Positions 39,451 through 47,781 of a stretch of DNA of 64,000 nt are shown piece by piece. A model generated the notes under the pieces. It searched no databases, was not told the origin of the DNA, and saw only the letters and a list, made by a program, of their open reading frames with translations. A program made the translations under genes and the position numbers. The stretch covers positions 22,716 to 86,715 of the forward strand of contig NZ_JRLB01000038.1 in assembly GCF_000764495.1 (NCBI RefSeq), in the 5' to 3' direction. The stretch's first letter is position 1. Each line of letters starts with the position of its first letter. Source of the DNA: Nitrincola sp. A-D6 (GTDB lineage Bacteria; Pseudomonadota; Gammaproteobacteria; Pseudomonadales; Balneatricaceae).

Positions 39451-40151
39451 AAATCTGGGTTCAAATCTCTCAGCAAATTGAAAAACGTTCGTTACGTGAG
39501 CGCAGCATCCTGCTGGCTGTCGCGCTACTGATTGTACTGCTACTAACAGACACCTTGCTTACTGATCCAGACCGCCGTGAGATAGTGCAGCAAACACAAC
39601 GGCTCACCAGTCAGCACGCAGAGCTGAATACACTCAAAACACAGGAGACTGAATTACTTCAGAGCCTGTCGGCTGATCCAAACATTGCACTGCGTGAGCG
39701 CGCTACCTACCTGGAAGCGGAAGTCCTGCATGCACGTGAAGCCCTTGACCAGGAATTTGCCCGTTTCATTTCACCCGATCAAATGAACAGTGCACTCAGA
39801 GCACTGGTTGGCGTTACCGAAGGCGTTAGCCTGCACTCATTACGGAGCCTTCCTACTGAGATCGTTTTTTCAGCACCTGAAACAGATCCTGATAGTAATG
39901 CAGAAGCCGATACAGACACAGAGCAAACCGATCTACCGGAAGAGGTTGCCTCCGGTGTTTATCGGCGCGGTGTAGAGCTGGAGCTGACCGGCAACTACCA
40001 TGGTTTGGTACGCTACCTTGATATGCTCAGCGAACTGCCCTGGGTCATCAGTTGGGAGCAAGTGCAAGTTCTCAGTGACAAGTATCCAGATACACTGTTT
40101 CGTCTGCGACTGTATACGCTGACTCTGGATGAGGGCTGGCTACGTGTGTAA
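39447..40151 (+). CDS. mshJ: MshJ (PilO-like) pilus assembly protein
   Basis: A 234-residue bitopic protein: a membrane helix at about 22-42, a coiled-coil stretch (about 48-100) and a periplasmic ferredoxin-like half, as in PilO/MshJ. A linker around residues 145-170 is rich in acidic residues and Thr. The start is ATG 39447 with a strong GGAGGGAG, not the upstream in-frame start at 39402. It likely pairs with the PilN-like protein to form the platform frame around MshG. Confidence 0.85.
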   Translation: MKIWVQISQQIEKRSLRERSILLAVALLIVLLLTDTLLTDPDRREIVQQTQRLTSQHAELNTLKTQETELLQSLSADPNIALRERATYLEAEVLHAREALDQEFARFISPDQMNSALRALVGVTEGVSLHSLRSLPTEIVFSAPETDPDSNAEADTDTEQTDLPEEVASGVYRRGVELELTGNYHGLVRYLDMLSELPWVISWEQVQVLSDKYPDTLFRLRLYTLTLDEGWLRV

Positions 40152-40521
40152 ACAAGTTTTTTCCACTTATTTATTCGGCTTGTGCCTCTTTTTCGGTACC
40201 CCTTTGGCTGCACAGGACCGTAATTTAAATTTTGCTGATCCCTTGCGGCCTTTCAGTTATGCACAAACGTTAACGCCCGCACAAGAGGCTCAGGCACGCC
40301 TGCATTTGCAAGCCATTCTGACGGGTAATCGCGGGGCCTATGCTGTCATCAACAACCAGCCAGTTTCCGCGGGCGATGAAGTGGATGGCTACACCATATT
40401 GCAAATCAATAATGGCTCCGTAACGCTGGCCAAAAACAATGCTAAAAAAGTGATTATGCAGTCACACACGCTGACGCTTGATCCATACGCTGAGACTCAA
40501 CACAGCAGGAGCGAGCCATGA
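40144..40521 (+). CDS. mshK: MshK, periplasmic pilus assembly protein (PilP-like role)
   Basis: A 125-residue exported protein. A signal peptide (about 1-23) ends near PLAAQ. A small domain follows with FADPLRPF near its start and GDEVDGYTILQINNGSVTL near its end, matching the MshK/PilP C-terminal fold that contacts the secretin. I favour GTG 40144, which keeps the signal peptide compact and gives GTG/TAA overlap with mshJ; ATG 40129 is an alternative. Its usual partner secretin mshL is not next to it. Confidence 0.75.
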   Translation: MCKQVFSTYLFGLCLFFGTPLAAQDRNLNFADPLRPFSYAQTLTPAQEAQARLHLQAILTGNRGAYAVINNQPVSAGDEVDGYTILQINNGSVTLAKNNAKKVIMQSHTLTLDPYAETQHSRSEP

Positions 40522-42278
40522 CAGAACAGGCCAACATAACTGCACAGACTGCTGCACCACGCCGTCAGAAAATTCGCTTGGGTGACCTGCTGGTAGAAAA
40601 GAAAGTCATCACCCCGGCCCAGTTGGATAAAGCCCTGGCGGAACAGAAAAAAACCGGCACCCGCCTGGGACGCATGCTGATTACACTCGGCTTTATCAAT
40701 GAACAGGGGCTAATGGACTTTTTGGCAGAGCAGTTAAAAATCCCCTACGTCGATCTGCGCCATTTTCAACTGCGCCCCGCTACGGTCAAACTGCTGCCAG
40801 AAACTCTGGCTCGACGTTTTCGTGCCATAGTGCTGGAAGATAAACCGGATGGCCTGCTGGTAGGTTTGTCGGACCCAACCGATATATTTATCCAGGATGA
40901 AATCAGTCGGCTACTGAAACGCCCAGTATCTACAGCGATTGTGCGTGAAACTGATGTACTCAATGCCTTTGATTCCATGTACCGTCGCACGGATGAAATC
41001 AGCTCCATTGCTGAAGAACTGGGTGAAGAACTGGCAGAAAGTGATTTTGACCTGGCACAACTGGCTCGCGGAGCTGATGTCACAGATGCGCCTGTAGTTC
41101 GCCTGCTGCAGTCATTGTTTGAGGATGCCATTCAGGTCAAAGCGTCAGATATCCATATTGAACCGGATGAAAACGTGTTACGCCTGCGCCAGCGTATCGA
41201 TGGTGTGCTGCAAGAGCAGATCATGAAGGAGAAGCGCATCGCACCGGCGCTGGTTTCCCGATTGAAGCTGATGGGCGGGTTGAATATTTCGGAAAAACGT
41301 ATGCCTCAGGATGGCCGTTTCAACATCCGCGTCAAAGATCGCGCCATCGATGTGCGTTTATCCACCATGCCCACTATTTACGGTGAGTCCGTGGTGATGC
41401 GTTTACTGGATCAATCTCAGGGTGTAACTAATCTGGATCACACCGGCATGCCCACCGAGCTGGTTACCCGCTTTAAACGGGTTATACACAAGCCGCATGG
41501 CATGGTGTTAGTGACCGGCCCAACCGGAAGTGGTAAAACCACCACGCTGTATGCAGCTCTTGCCGAGCTGAACCGCGCCGAACGCAAGATCATTACTATT
41601 GAAGATCCGGTTGAATACCGAATGCAGCGGATTAATCAGGTGCAGGTCAATTTCAAAATAGGTCTGACTTTTGCGGGTGTATTGCGCACCGCATTACGTC
41701 AGGACCCGGATGTAATTCTGATCGGGGAGATGCGCGATCAGGAAACCGCTGAAATCGGGCTGCGTGCCGCCATGACTGGTCACCTGGTGCTTTCAACCCT
41801 GCACACCAATGACGCGGTCAGCACAGCGAACCGCCTGATTGATATGGGTGCAGCAGGTTACCTGGTCGCCACCTCATTACAAGCCGTGCTGGCACAACGA
41901 CTGATTCGTAAAGTCTGCGACAACTGCTCAGAGCCCCATGAACCGGATGCCAACGAACAAGCCTGGCTAAAAAGCAATCCACAGCTGAAATTCAAAGGCA
42001 GCAGCTATATCAAAGGTAAGGGCTGCATGCAGTGTAACAATACCGGCTACAAGGGCCGGGTTGGTATTTTTGAATTTCTGGAAATTGATACACAACTGGC
42101 TGATGCCCTGCGTCGCAGTGACACCAGTGAATTTCACCACCTGGCTCATTCTCGTCCGGACTTTAAAACCCTGGGTCAAAGTGCCCTTGATCTGGCGGCT
42201 GAAGGCATTAGCACCCTGGAAGAGGTGATTCGTGTTGCCGGCGAATCTGTCATGCTTGAACCCGGTGGTGGGGAGTAA
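40518..42278 (+). CDS. mshE: MshE, pilus extension ATPase with c-di-GMP-binding MshEN domain
   Basis: A 586-residue GspE-type ATPase that powers MSHA pilus extension. The first 75 residues hold two 24-residue MshEN motifs (RLGDLL at 20 and RLGRML at 49), which in Vibrio MshE bind c-di-GMP and switch the motor on. The ATPase core has Walker A (GPTGSGKTTT), the Asp box, Walker B (LIGEMRDQETAEIG) and a His box. A Cys4 zinc motif follows (CDNCSEP, then CMQCNNTGYKGR). It overlaps mshK by ATGA. This protein is the likely receiver of c-di-GMP made by the nearby cyclase. Confidence 0.93.
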   Translation: MTEQANITAQTAAPRRQKIRLGDLLVEKKVITPAQLDKALAEQKKTGTRLGRMLITLGFINEQGLMDFLAEQLKIPYVDLRHFQLRPATVKLLPETLARRFRAIVLEDKPDGLLVGLSDPTDIFIQDEISRLLKRPVSTAIVRETDVLNAFDSMYRRTDEISSIAEELGEELAESDFDLAQLARGADVTDAPVVRLLQSLFEDAIQVKASDIHIEPDENVLRLRQRIDGVLQEQIMKEKRIAPALVSRLKLMGGLNISEKRMPQDGRFNIRVKDRAIDVRLSTMPTIYGESVVMRLLDQSQGVTNLDHTGMPTELVTRFKRVIHKPHGMVLVTGPTGSGKTTTLYAALAELNRAERKIITIEDPVEYRMQRINQVQVNFKIGLTFAGVLRTALRQDPDVILIGEMRDQETAEIGLRAAMTGHLVLSTLHTNDAVSTANRLIDMGAAGYLVATSLQAVLAQRLIRKVCDNCSEPHEPDANEQAWLKSNPQLKFKGSSYIKGKGCMQCNNTGYKGRVGIFEFLEIDTQLADALRRSDTSEFHHLAHSRPDFKTLGQSALDLAAEGISTLEEVIRVAGESVMLEPGGGE

Positions 42279-42281
42279 AAT

Positions 42282-43511
42282 ATGGCTGTATTCCAGTATC
42301 GAGCCAGACGCGGCCAGGAGCGGGTAACGGAAGGCAGGCTTACAGCCGACACCGCTGAAGCAGCCGCTACCCAGCTGCTCAGTAGCGGTCTGATCCCACT
42401 GGATATACGCCCGGCAGCATCTGAGTCGGGTGAGTCCCTTAGTGATCAGATCAACAAGCTCATGCCACCTCGTAAAATCACACTGGATGAGCTGATACTC
42501 TTTAGCCGCCAGATGTACAGTATTACCAAAGCGGGGGTACCGTTAATTCAGGGACTCAGTCGTCTGTCTGATTCCATGTCTAATCCACGACTGGGTGAAA
42601 TTTTACGTGAGATCAGCCGTGATCTGGAGGGTGGCCGTGATGTAGCCGGCAGCTTTGGGCGGCACCGTAAAGTCTTCGGCACCTTGTATATCAGCCTGCT
42701 ACAGGTGGGTGAACTGACCGGCCAGATGGACCGGGTTTTTTTGACGATGCACGATTACCTTGCCCGTGATCGGGACACAGCTAACAAGATCAAGTCCGCG
42801 ACCCGCTACCCCATGTTTGTGATCATTGCCATTGTCATTGCCATCGGCGTACTGACCACGGTAGTCATTCCCGCCTTTGCCCAGGTTTTTGATAGTGTCA
42901 AAATGGAATTGCCCCTGCCGACTATCATCATTCTTGCCGTATCAGGCTTTGCCACAAAATGGTGGCTGCAGATTTTGATTGCTATAGGGCTTGGCATTGT
43001 CGCTTTCCGCTACTGGAGCAACACAGAACGCGGGCGTTACCTGTGGGACAGAAGCAAATTGAAGCTGCCCAAAATAGGCAACATTCTTCTGCGCGCCACT
43101 ATTGCGCGCTTTGTCCGGGCGTTCGGCGTAGCCTTACAGTCAGGAGTACCGATCACTCAGGCACTGGCTGGTGTTGCTGGCACAACCGGTAATGCCTATA
43201 TCACCGAAAAAGTGTTATCCATGCAAAGTGGTATCGAGCGAGGTGACTCCGTTTTACGTACCGCCGCATCCACTCAGATATTCACACCGGTAGTGCTACA
43301 GATGGTTGCTGTCGGTGAAGAGACCGGGCAACTCGATGCGATGATGCTGGAGGTTGCCGATTTTTATGACCGCGAAGTGGCTTATGATATCGATAATCTA
43401 TCCAGCATTATCGAACCCATTCTTACCGTCGCTGTCGGCATTATTGTATTAATTCTGGCTCTGGGGATTTTCCTGCCCATGTGGGATCTGACCCAGCTGG
43501 CCGGACGCTGA
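42282..43511 (+). CDS. mshG: MshG, inner-membrane platform protein (GspF/PilC family)
   Basis: A 409-residue polytopic protein with two GspF domains (about 72-195 and 275-397), each with the LFSRQMYSITKAGVPL/RFVRAFGVALQSGVPI pattern. Three membrane helices lie at about 175-195, 218-240 and 378-400. It forms the pilus base on which MshE acts. The gap to mshE is 3 bases. Confidence 0.92.
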   Translation: MAVFQYRARRGQERVTEGRLTADTAEAAATQLLSSGLIPLDIRPAASESGESLSDQINKLMPPRKITLDELILFSRQMYSITKAGVPLIQGLSRLSDSMSNPRLGEILREISRDLEGGRDVAGSFGRHRKVFGTLYISLLQVGELTGQMDRVFLTMHDYLARDRDTANKIKSATRYPMFVIIAIVIAIGVLTTVVIPAFAQVFDSVKMELPLPTIIILAVSGFATKWWLQILIAIGLGIVAFRYWSNTERGRYLWDRSKLKLPKIGNILLRATIARFVRAFGVALQSGVPITQALAGVAGTTGNAYITEKVLSMQSGIERGDSVLRTAASTQIFTPVVLQMVAVGEETGQLDAMMLEVADFYDREVAYDIDNLSSIIEPILTVAVGIIVLILALGIFLPMWDLTQLAGR

Positions 43512-43514
43512 GAC

Positions 43515-43985
43515 ATGGCACAGGAAAACCGTTACAGCAACGGCATCCGCCTGTTTGAACTGGCGCTGGTGGTGATTTTGATTGGTCTGCTGGCCGCTGC
43601 GGGCATACAACGTATCATGGGGCTACAAACAGAGGCACGTCGGTTGTTAGTCGACAATTTTGCTCAGTCGTTGCAGCTGGCCGGAAAAATGACCTACATG
43701 CAGACGAGTGCTATTGGCGAATTAGGCAATCCGGACTATCAATTGGTCAGCTATGGACTGGGTCAGGGGAATAGTATCCAGGTGAGCTATGGCTACCCTG
43801 CGATTGTAAGTATCGACAATGTCGCGCGCTTGTTTGATGGGCTGTCAGGGCGTTGGCATTTATCTACTGATGGACAGTGGCTGGATGCACGGGTGGATAA
43901 TCTTTCCGACTGTGCTGTAGTTTATCGACCACCGCATCAACCGACAGAGCAACCTCAGGTTATTAAACACACACAAGGATGCTGA
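43515..43985 (+). CDS. MshF/MshB-like minor pilin with an unusual leader
   Basis: A 156-residue pilin-like protein. The leader ends in NGIRLFELALVV: cleavage after Gly would leave Ile at position 1 and keeps Glu at position 5, but the usual F-T-L-I-E is changed to I-R-L-F-E. The hydrophobic helix (V-V-I-L-I-G-L-L-A-A) is intact. The body is short and has a single Cys pair near the end (DCAVV, then the terminal QGC). It sits where mshF/mshB occur in Vibrio, 3 bases after mshG. Confidence 0.65.
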   Translation: MAQENRYSNGIRLFELALVVILIGLLAAAGIQRIMGLQTEARRLLVDNFAQSLQLAGKMTYMQTSAIGELGNPDYQLVSYGLGQGNSIQVSYGYPAIVSIDNVARLFDGLSGRWHLSTDGQWLDARVDNLSDCAVVYRPPHQPTEQPQVIKHTQGC

Positions 43986-44070
43986 TTATATCGAAATATA
44001 TGATGTACGACATGCAAATTCATTCATTTGATGCTGTAAACTAATCAATAATTGCTCAAGGAGTCATGGG

Positions 44071-44583
44071 ATGAAACCAATATCAGAAACAAAAAATCAA
44101 ACAGGTTTTACTTTGATCGAGCTGGTCATTGTGATCCTGATTCTGGGTATTCTGGCCGCGTTTGCCATTCCCAAATTCATATCACTACAGCGCGAAGCAC
44201 GGGTTGCCGTGATTGACGGAACCACCAGTGCACTGCGTTCAGGTGCCAATATTGTCTTTGCCAAGTCGGCGGCTGGTGGTACACATACCGCTGCTGCTGG
44301 CTGCGTAGGCCTGGAATCTGGAGATACTGCAAGCTCAACAGCGGGCTGCACCGGCGATGATATTATTTTGACCCGCTGGGGCTATCCGCGCGCGCAGGAT
44401 TCAGAAATCACACCATTATTTGACGATTTTTCTCCACGTTTTTCCTTCATTGGAGGCGGCACAGGTCCAGGTGCAACGGTGCAAATTCAGTTAGATGGCA
44501 TACCCAACTGCCGTATTGAGTACAGTGCCCCGGATACAACCGGCGGTCGGCCCGATATCAGCAAAAACACGGACGATTGTTAA
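44071..44583 (+). CDS. MshA/MshB-type pilin
   Basis: A 170-residue prepilin: 12-residue leader ending QTG, cleavage before FTLIELVIVILILGIL, long helix, and a Cys-containing globular part with a C-terminal Cys pair (PNCRIEY, then DDC). It has an 85-base gap before it and an AAGGAG site, so it may also have its own promoter. Similar in size to the MshA major pilin; which of the three pilins here is the major subunit cannot be told. Confidence 0.82.
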   Translation: MKPISETKNQTGFTLIELVIVILILGILAAFAIPKFISLQREARVAVIDGTTSALRSGANIVFAKSAAGGTHTAAAGCVGLESGDTASSTAGCTGDDIILTRWGYPRAQDSEITPLFDDFSPRFSFIGGGTGPGATVQIQLDGIPNCRIEYSAPDTTGGRPDISKNTDDC

Positions 44584-44627
44584 TTTACTTCAAACTTATC
44601 AAGCATGTCCCCTACAGGAGCAATACT

Positions 44628-45020
44628 ATGAAAGCGCAATCCGGTTTTACCCTTGTTGAACTGATCATCGTGATCGTGATCCTCGGCATCCTCAGTGCTG
44701 TCGCTTTACCACGATTCATTGATTTTTCCGGTGATGCCGAAGAGGCCGCATTATCCGCCAATGCGGCGGCGATTTCTTCTGCTATGTCAATCAACTATGC
44801 CGCTTGCACTCTAGGTAAAAGTGAGTGTGAAGATGTAGCTGACTGTACTCTTGCTGAAGTAAACAATGTACTGACGCAGGATTTGGATACTACAAAATAT
44901 ACTGGTGCCCTTAAAACCGGCGAAACACCACCCGCTGCAAACGGTAATTCAGCTATTTGTACACTAAGCGCCACCGGTGTGACAGAAACTGCTGAATTCA
45001 CAGTGATACGCTGGCAGTAA
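44628..45020 (+). CDS. MSHA-type pilin (copy 1 of a tandem pair)
   Basis: A 130-residue prepilin with a 6-residue leader (MKAQSG) and FTLVELIIVIVILGIL. The next 50 residues (LPRFIDFSGDAEEAAL, SSAMSINYAACTL) are very close to those of the next gene, then the two diverge. AGGAG lies 7 bases before ATG 44628; an earlier start at 44577 lacks support. Cysteines in KSECEDVADC and SAIC suggest disulfides. Confidence 0.85.
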   Translation: MKAQSGFTLVELIIVIVILGILSAVALPRFIDFSGDAEEAALSANAAAISSAMSINYAACTLGKSECEDVADCTLAEVNNVLTQDLDTTKYTGALKTGETPPAANGNSAICTLSATGVTETAEFTVIRWQ

Positions 45021-45055
45021 AAGCATAAATTGACTCATCACATGGAATCTATGTT

Positions 45056-45505
45056 ATGGAAAAACAGCAGGGACTTACTCTGATAGAGTTAATTGTGGTG
45101 ATTGTCATACTGGGCATACTCAGTGCAGTAGCTCTGCCTCGCTTTATTGATTTTTCGACTGAGGCAGAGAATGCGGCAATCATGGAATCGGCAGCTAATA
45201 TCAGTTCGGCCATGTCCATCAATTATGCTGCCTGTGCTCTGGATCAGCATGATGCAACCTCGTCACGTTGCGTTCTTGTTGATCCGGACACTTACCTGAA
45301 CGCATGCAGTCTGGTAACTGCCAATAGCGTGCTGAGCAACACGCTTGAGTTGGCAGAGGGATATATGATTGGTGTTGATTCCTCATTGAGTTTTCCGCAG
45401 AGTCGTCCCAATGGGACTACACTCGGGTGTAGTATCATTCGACCACATAAACCGCCCTACGGCGTAGTTGCACAGTATAATGTCATTATTGCAGGCAAGA
45501 ACTAG
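45056..45505 (+). CDS. MSHA-type pilin (copy 2 of a tandem pair)
   Basis: A 149-residue prepilin. The leader MEKQQG is followed by LTLIELIVVIVILGIL: the mature protein would begin with Leu, not the usual Phe. The helix and following LPRFIDFSTEAENAAI/SSAMSINYAACAL repeat those of the preceding gene, while the C-terminal body differs (extra Cys in RCVLVD, NACSLV and LGCSII). It is probably a duplicated, diverged minor or alternative pilin. Confidence 0.82.
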   Translation: MEKQQGLTLIELIVVIVILGILSAVALPRFIDFSTEAENAAIMESAANISSAMSINYAACALDQHDATSSRCVLVDPDTYLNACSLVTANSVLSNTLELAEGYMIGVDSSLSFPQSRPNGTTLGCSIIRPHKPPYGVVAQYNVIIAGKN

Positions 45506-45560
45506 TCACACAGGATCAACCAGAATTCACTGAAGTCTGGCCTTAAAGGTAGTGCCTCAT

Positions 45561-46075
45561 ATGCAGCCACAGTTTGATGACAGAATCGCAAAGGAAACAA
45601 ACTTTTTATACTTGTTCCCACCTCTGCGAAATCACAGCTGCCAGGGCTTTACCCTGGTCGAGCTGATTCTGGTGCTGGTACTGCTGGGGGTTTTATCAGC
45701 GGTTGTGCTGCCCCGCTTTACCAGTAGTGGCTATGCTGAATACGGTTACACGGAAGAACTGGCTTCAGCTATTCGCTTTGCCCAACAAAGTGCTGTAGCC
45801 ACAAATAGGCCGGTTACGTTGACACTCAGCAGTAATCATTACCGTATTTGCCGTGATACAACCTGTCCGTCCAGCGGCCCATTTTTGATCAACCCAGGGA
45901 ATAATCGTCCCTGGATGGTAGTGCCTCCGGACGCGGTCTGACACCCAGTGGCGTAACCCTGTCACCGGCCACATCTATTACCTTCAACGGATTGGGTGTT
46001 CCTTCGCAGGGACTCAGTATTCAGTTGGGTGAGCGCAGCCTGCAACTGGAAGCGGAGACCGGCCATGTCCATTAG
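45561..46075 (+). CDS. mshC: MshC-like minor pilin (one frameshift in the assembly)
   Basis: A GspH/FimT-type pseudopilin of about 171 residues after correction. The leader is unusually long (about 29 residues to the cleavage Gly), then FTLVELILVLVLLGVL and a beta-rich body with SAIRFAQQSAVATNRPVTL, the GspH signature, and a Cys pair (ICRDTTC). The frame breaks near 45931-45936 (GCGGTC); one added G gives PPDAGLTPSGVTLSP and reading continues to TAG 46073-46075. GTG 45552 and TTG 45614 are alternative starts, the latter giving a short leader. It overlaps mshD by 11 bases. Confidence 0.78.
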
Positions 46076-46544
46076 AAAAGTGCAACGGGGCTTTACCCTG
46101 ATTGAACTGATTATTACCATCGTCGTTCTTTCCGCCGGTTTGTCAGGCATACTGCTGGTGTACTCCAACACGGTATTGCGCAGTGCTGACCCGCTGCTGC
46201 AACAACAGGCCCTCGCCATTGCCGAGGGCTATATGGAAGAGATTCAGGGCAAGATCTGCCACCCTGGTACTCAATCCAGTGGTAACCCGGAGCGAGGCGC
46301 CTGGCAGTATGTCGATGACTTTAACAATCTTGAACAATCCCCCACCCAGATCAATGGCACAGCACTGAGCCAACTGGGTGATTACAGCGTCACAGTGACT
46401 GTCACGGCCGAAGCGTTTGGCCCTGCAGGTCAACAGGTATCAGGTTGTGGTGTAGCCATACAGGTCGCAAACCAGCGCGTCAGCGATATTAGTGCCAGGC
46501 TGCACACCTTTATGGCGCCCTGGCCGGATGAGGCGTTGCCATGA
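46065..46544 (+). CDS. mshD: MshD-like minor pilin
   Basis: A 159-residue prepilin: 9-residue leader (MSIRKVQRG), FTLIELIITIVVLSAGLSG, then the MshD/GspI-like A-L-A-I-A-E-G-Y-M-E-E-I-Q segment. GGAG is 7 bases before ATG 46065. The longer reading from 45996 lies inside mshC. The stop overlaps mshO by ATGA. It probably forms part of the priming tip complex with MshC and MshO. Confidence 0.85.
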   Translation: MSIRKVQRGFTLIELIITIVVLSAGLSGILLVYSNTVLRSADPLLQQQALAIAEGYMEEIQGKICHPGTQSSGNPERGAWQYVDDFNNLEQSPTQINGTALSQLGDYSVTVTVTAEAFGPAGQQVSGCGVAIQVANQRVSDISARLHTFMAPWPDEALP

Positions 46545-47365
46545 GCCAGCATCCGCAGCGTATGGCCGGCTTTACCCTGATTGAGCTGATTATTGTCATC
46601 GTCCTTTTGGGCGTACTCGGCACGGTCACTATCGGTATCCTTATGCAACCTTTCCAGGCGTTTCAGGACCAATCCCGCCGAGCCAGCCTGGTCGCAGAGG
46701 CCGATTTGGTACTCACCCGCATGACCCGTGAGATACGTATGGCACTGCCTAATAGTGTGCGTATCAAAGAATCCAATGGTAACCAGTATCTGGAGCTTGT
46801 CCCAACCATCGGCGGTGGTCGTTACCGGGCCCTGGCTGACCTGAGTGATCCAGATAACCCAACCGGTGATGTGCTGGATTTTACTACGACAGATAGCAGT
46901 TTTGATGTGCTTGGCGGTGTACTGGGTGAGTTCAACACAGGAGATTATGTGGTGATCTTTAATGCCAGCACTGATCCGTCCTCCTCTGCTAACGCCTACC
47001 TCGGCGACAACCGCGCCGCATTGACTGCTGGCTCCACGAGTGAACATTTGCAGATTCAGCCTACCGCATTTCCTTTTGCGTCACTGGAAGCTCAACGCTT
47101 TGATATAGTCCCACAAACAGGTCCGGTAACCTATGCCTGCCTGGGGAATCAGCTGCAACGCTATAGTGGCTACGGCTTCCAGACAAACCAGCCAAGCGCT
47201 CTGACCTCGGGACATCTTATGGCCAGCCGGCTCGGTAGTTGTGAATTCAGCTACCTTCCTGGTGATCATATACGTAACGGGGTGGTAACCCTGCAACTCA
47301 GCATAACCGAAGACGATGAGACAGTAGCGCTGGTCTATCAGGCACAGGTAATCAATACGCCATGA
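46541..47365 (+). CDS. mshO: MshO-like minor pilin
   Basis: A 274-residue prepilin: leader ending RMAG, FTLIELIIVIVLLGVLG, and a large GspJ/PilW-like body with VLTRMTREIRMALPNS (typical of MshO). A later Cys pair sits in VTYACLGNQL and LGSCEFSY. It overlaps mshP by ATGA. Tip minor pilin by analogy with Vibrio. Confidence 0.85.
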   Translation: MSQHPQRMAGFTLIELIIVIVLLGVLGTVTIGILMQPFQAFQDQSRRASLVAEADLVLTRMTREIRMALPNSVRIKESNGNQYLELVPTIGGGRYRALADLSDPDNPTGDVLDFTTTDSSFDVLGGVLGEFNTGDYVVIFNASTDPSSSANAYLGDNRAALTAGSTSEHLQIQPTAFPFASLEAQRFDIVPQTGPVTYACLGNQLQRYSGYGFQTNQPSALTSGHLMASRLGSCEFSYLPGDHIRNGVVTLQLSITEDDETVALVYQAQVINTP

Positions 47366-47781
47366 TGAAGCAAACAGCCTGTAAATACAGACAAAATTAC
47401 ACCCAGGCTCGCGGAGTTTCACTGGTTGCCGTACTATTTATCCTCATCGTACTGGGCGGGCTCGCAGCAGTCATGGCACAGATGGGCGCCACGCAGCATG
47501 TTGGCTACCTGCTTTCGCAAGAAGGTAAGCAGGCTTACTATGCTGCAAGAAGTGGCCTGGAGTGGGGACGCCATCAGGTCATAACACAAAATGACTGCTT
47601 CAATGATGCACAAACTGAAGAGGCCGGTTTTCAAATACACCTGAGCTGTCAGGCAAGCCTTGTATTTGAGGGGAATGAGTCACTTAACATCTATCATCTA
47701 AATGCCTCTGCAGCCAAAAGCACGCCCTTCGGCGAGATCCAGCGTGAAGCTGAAGCAACCATCTGGAGTCCCGTACCATGA
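47362..47781 (+). CDS. mshP: MshP (PilX/GspK-like) assembly protein
   Basis: A 139-residue protein with leader end ARG, VSLVAVLFILIVLGGLA and AYYAARSGLEWGRHQV, the PilX/MshP pattern of an A-A-x-x-G-L-E-W helix. Position 5 of the mature protein is not Glu, as is common in this class. Overlaps mshQ by ATGA. Confidence 0.82.
   Translation: MMKQTACKYRQNYTQARGVSLVAVLFILIVLGGLAAVMAQMGATQHVGYLLSQEGKQAYYAARSGLEWGRHQVITQNDCFNDAQTEEAGFQIHLSCQASLVFEGNESLNIYHLNASAAKSTPFGEIQREAEATIWSPVP

Noticed and set aside
46430..47047. 205-residue open frame antisense to mshD/mshO
   Set aside because: No recognisable domain, covers a well-supported pilin gene on the other strand and has no plausible start site context.
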